Source of the DNA: an uncultured bacterium
Lineage (GTDB): Bacteria; Verrucomicrobiota; Lentisphaeria; Victivallales; Victivallaceae
NCBI GenBank assembly: GCA_900551245.1
Contig: URVC01000080.1
Location: forward strand, 1-13,940
Direction: 5' to 3'
DNA: 13,940 nt
The translations under genes and the position numbers were made by a program. Every line of letters begins with the position of its first letter. Within the stretch, counting starts at the first letter, position 1. Below the pieces are notes generated by a model that saw only the letters and a program-made list of their open reading frames with translations, did no database searches and had not been told where the DNA came from. This document shows, one piece after another, positions 13,886-13,940 of the stretch.

Positions 13886-13922
13886 AAAAAAACCTCCAGT
13901 TGTGTGCGAAGCAACTGGAGGT
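13886..13922 (-). terminator. Intrinsic terminator of a minus-strand gene beyond the window
   Basis: CCTCCAGTTG (13893-13902) and CAACTGGAGG (13912-13921) form a perfect 10-bp stem, extended by an A-T pair, with a nine-base loop. On the minus strand the stem is followed by seven T (plus-strand A-run 13886-13892). On the plus strand no T-run follows. It therefore most likely ends a gene whose coding part lies to the right of base 13940, convergent with marC. Confidence 0.8.
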
Positions 13923-13940
13923 AAGAAAAATTCCGGCACC

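Noticed and set aside
13015..13914. A 300-residue N-terminal extension of the HTH-cupin gene
   Set aside because: The extension is antisense to marC, is hydrophilic low-complexity, and passes through the divergent promoter region. The HTH family fold begins at the ATG near 13014.
1..13940. CRISPR array, toxin-antitoxin pair, phage or defence genes
   Set aside because: I looked for regularly spaced repeats and for small paired genes and saw none. Apart from the insertion element, the gene set is housekeeping and regulatory.

Overview
The window reads as a chromosomal segment of a Gram-negative-type bacterium. Its genes are GC-rich (roughly 60% by eye), while the spacers and the left end are AT-richer. 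Several genes have purine-rich Shine-Dalgarno sequences, and sigma70-like -35/-10 pairs can be found. One product carries a lipoprotein signal. The gene content (pyruvate phosphate dikinase, MetX/MetW, rhomboid, HTH-cupin, MarC) and the transposase type resemble the Planctomycetes-Verrucomicrobia-Chlamydiae group. My best guess is a Lentisphaerota (Victivallis-like) genome, but this rests on resemblance, not on a marker-gene comparison.

Layout. Bases 1-1514 hold a large hairpin and an insertion-sequence-like element: a DDE integrase-type transposase bounded by a 10-bp inverted repeat, with further TGCATAA copies at its left end. Bases 1515-1879 are noncoding and hold a tRNA 3'-end-like fragment and a small family of inverted and direct repeats. 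From 1880 to 13020 every gene I accept is on the minus strand. In transcription order (right to left) these are: HTH-cupin regulator; frr; a GT-C-type membrane glycosyltransferase; metX; metW; an IclR regulator; a short lipoprotein; ppdK; a zinc-ribbon rhomboid protease; and a flavodoxin-fold NAD(P)H/FMN-type oxidoreductase. A MarC-family membrane protein is divergent from the HTH-cupin gene at the right end. The window closes on a minus-strand terminator belonging to a gene beyond the right edge.

How genes work together. frr and the glycosyltransferase share a TGATG stop-start junction. metX and metW overlap by 8 nt and form the acyl-homoserine branch of methionine synthesis. The lipoprotein and ppdK are 27 nt apart and probably cotranscribed from a promoter just after iclR. 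iclR has its own strong-looking promoter, with a 20-bp near-palindrome over the -35. The HTH-cupin gene and marC share a 129-bp divergent regulatory region.

I did not find a convincing undescribed multi-gene system. The items most worth a second look are the zinc-ribbon/rhomboid fusion, the multi-site ends of the insertion element, the tRNA-like scar beside it, and the candidate iclR operator. The window is otherwise ordinary housekeeping chromosome.
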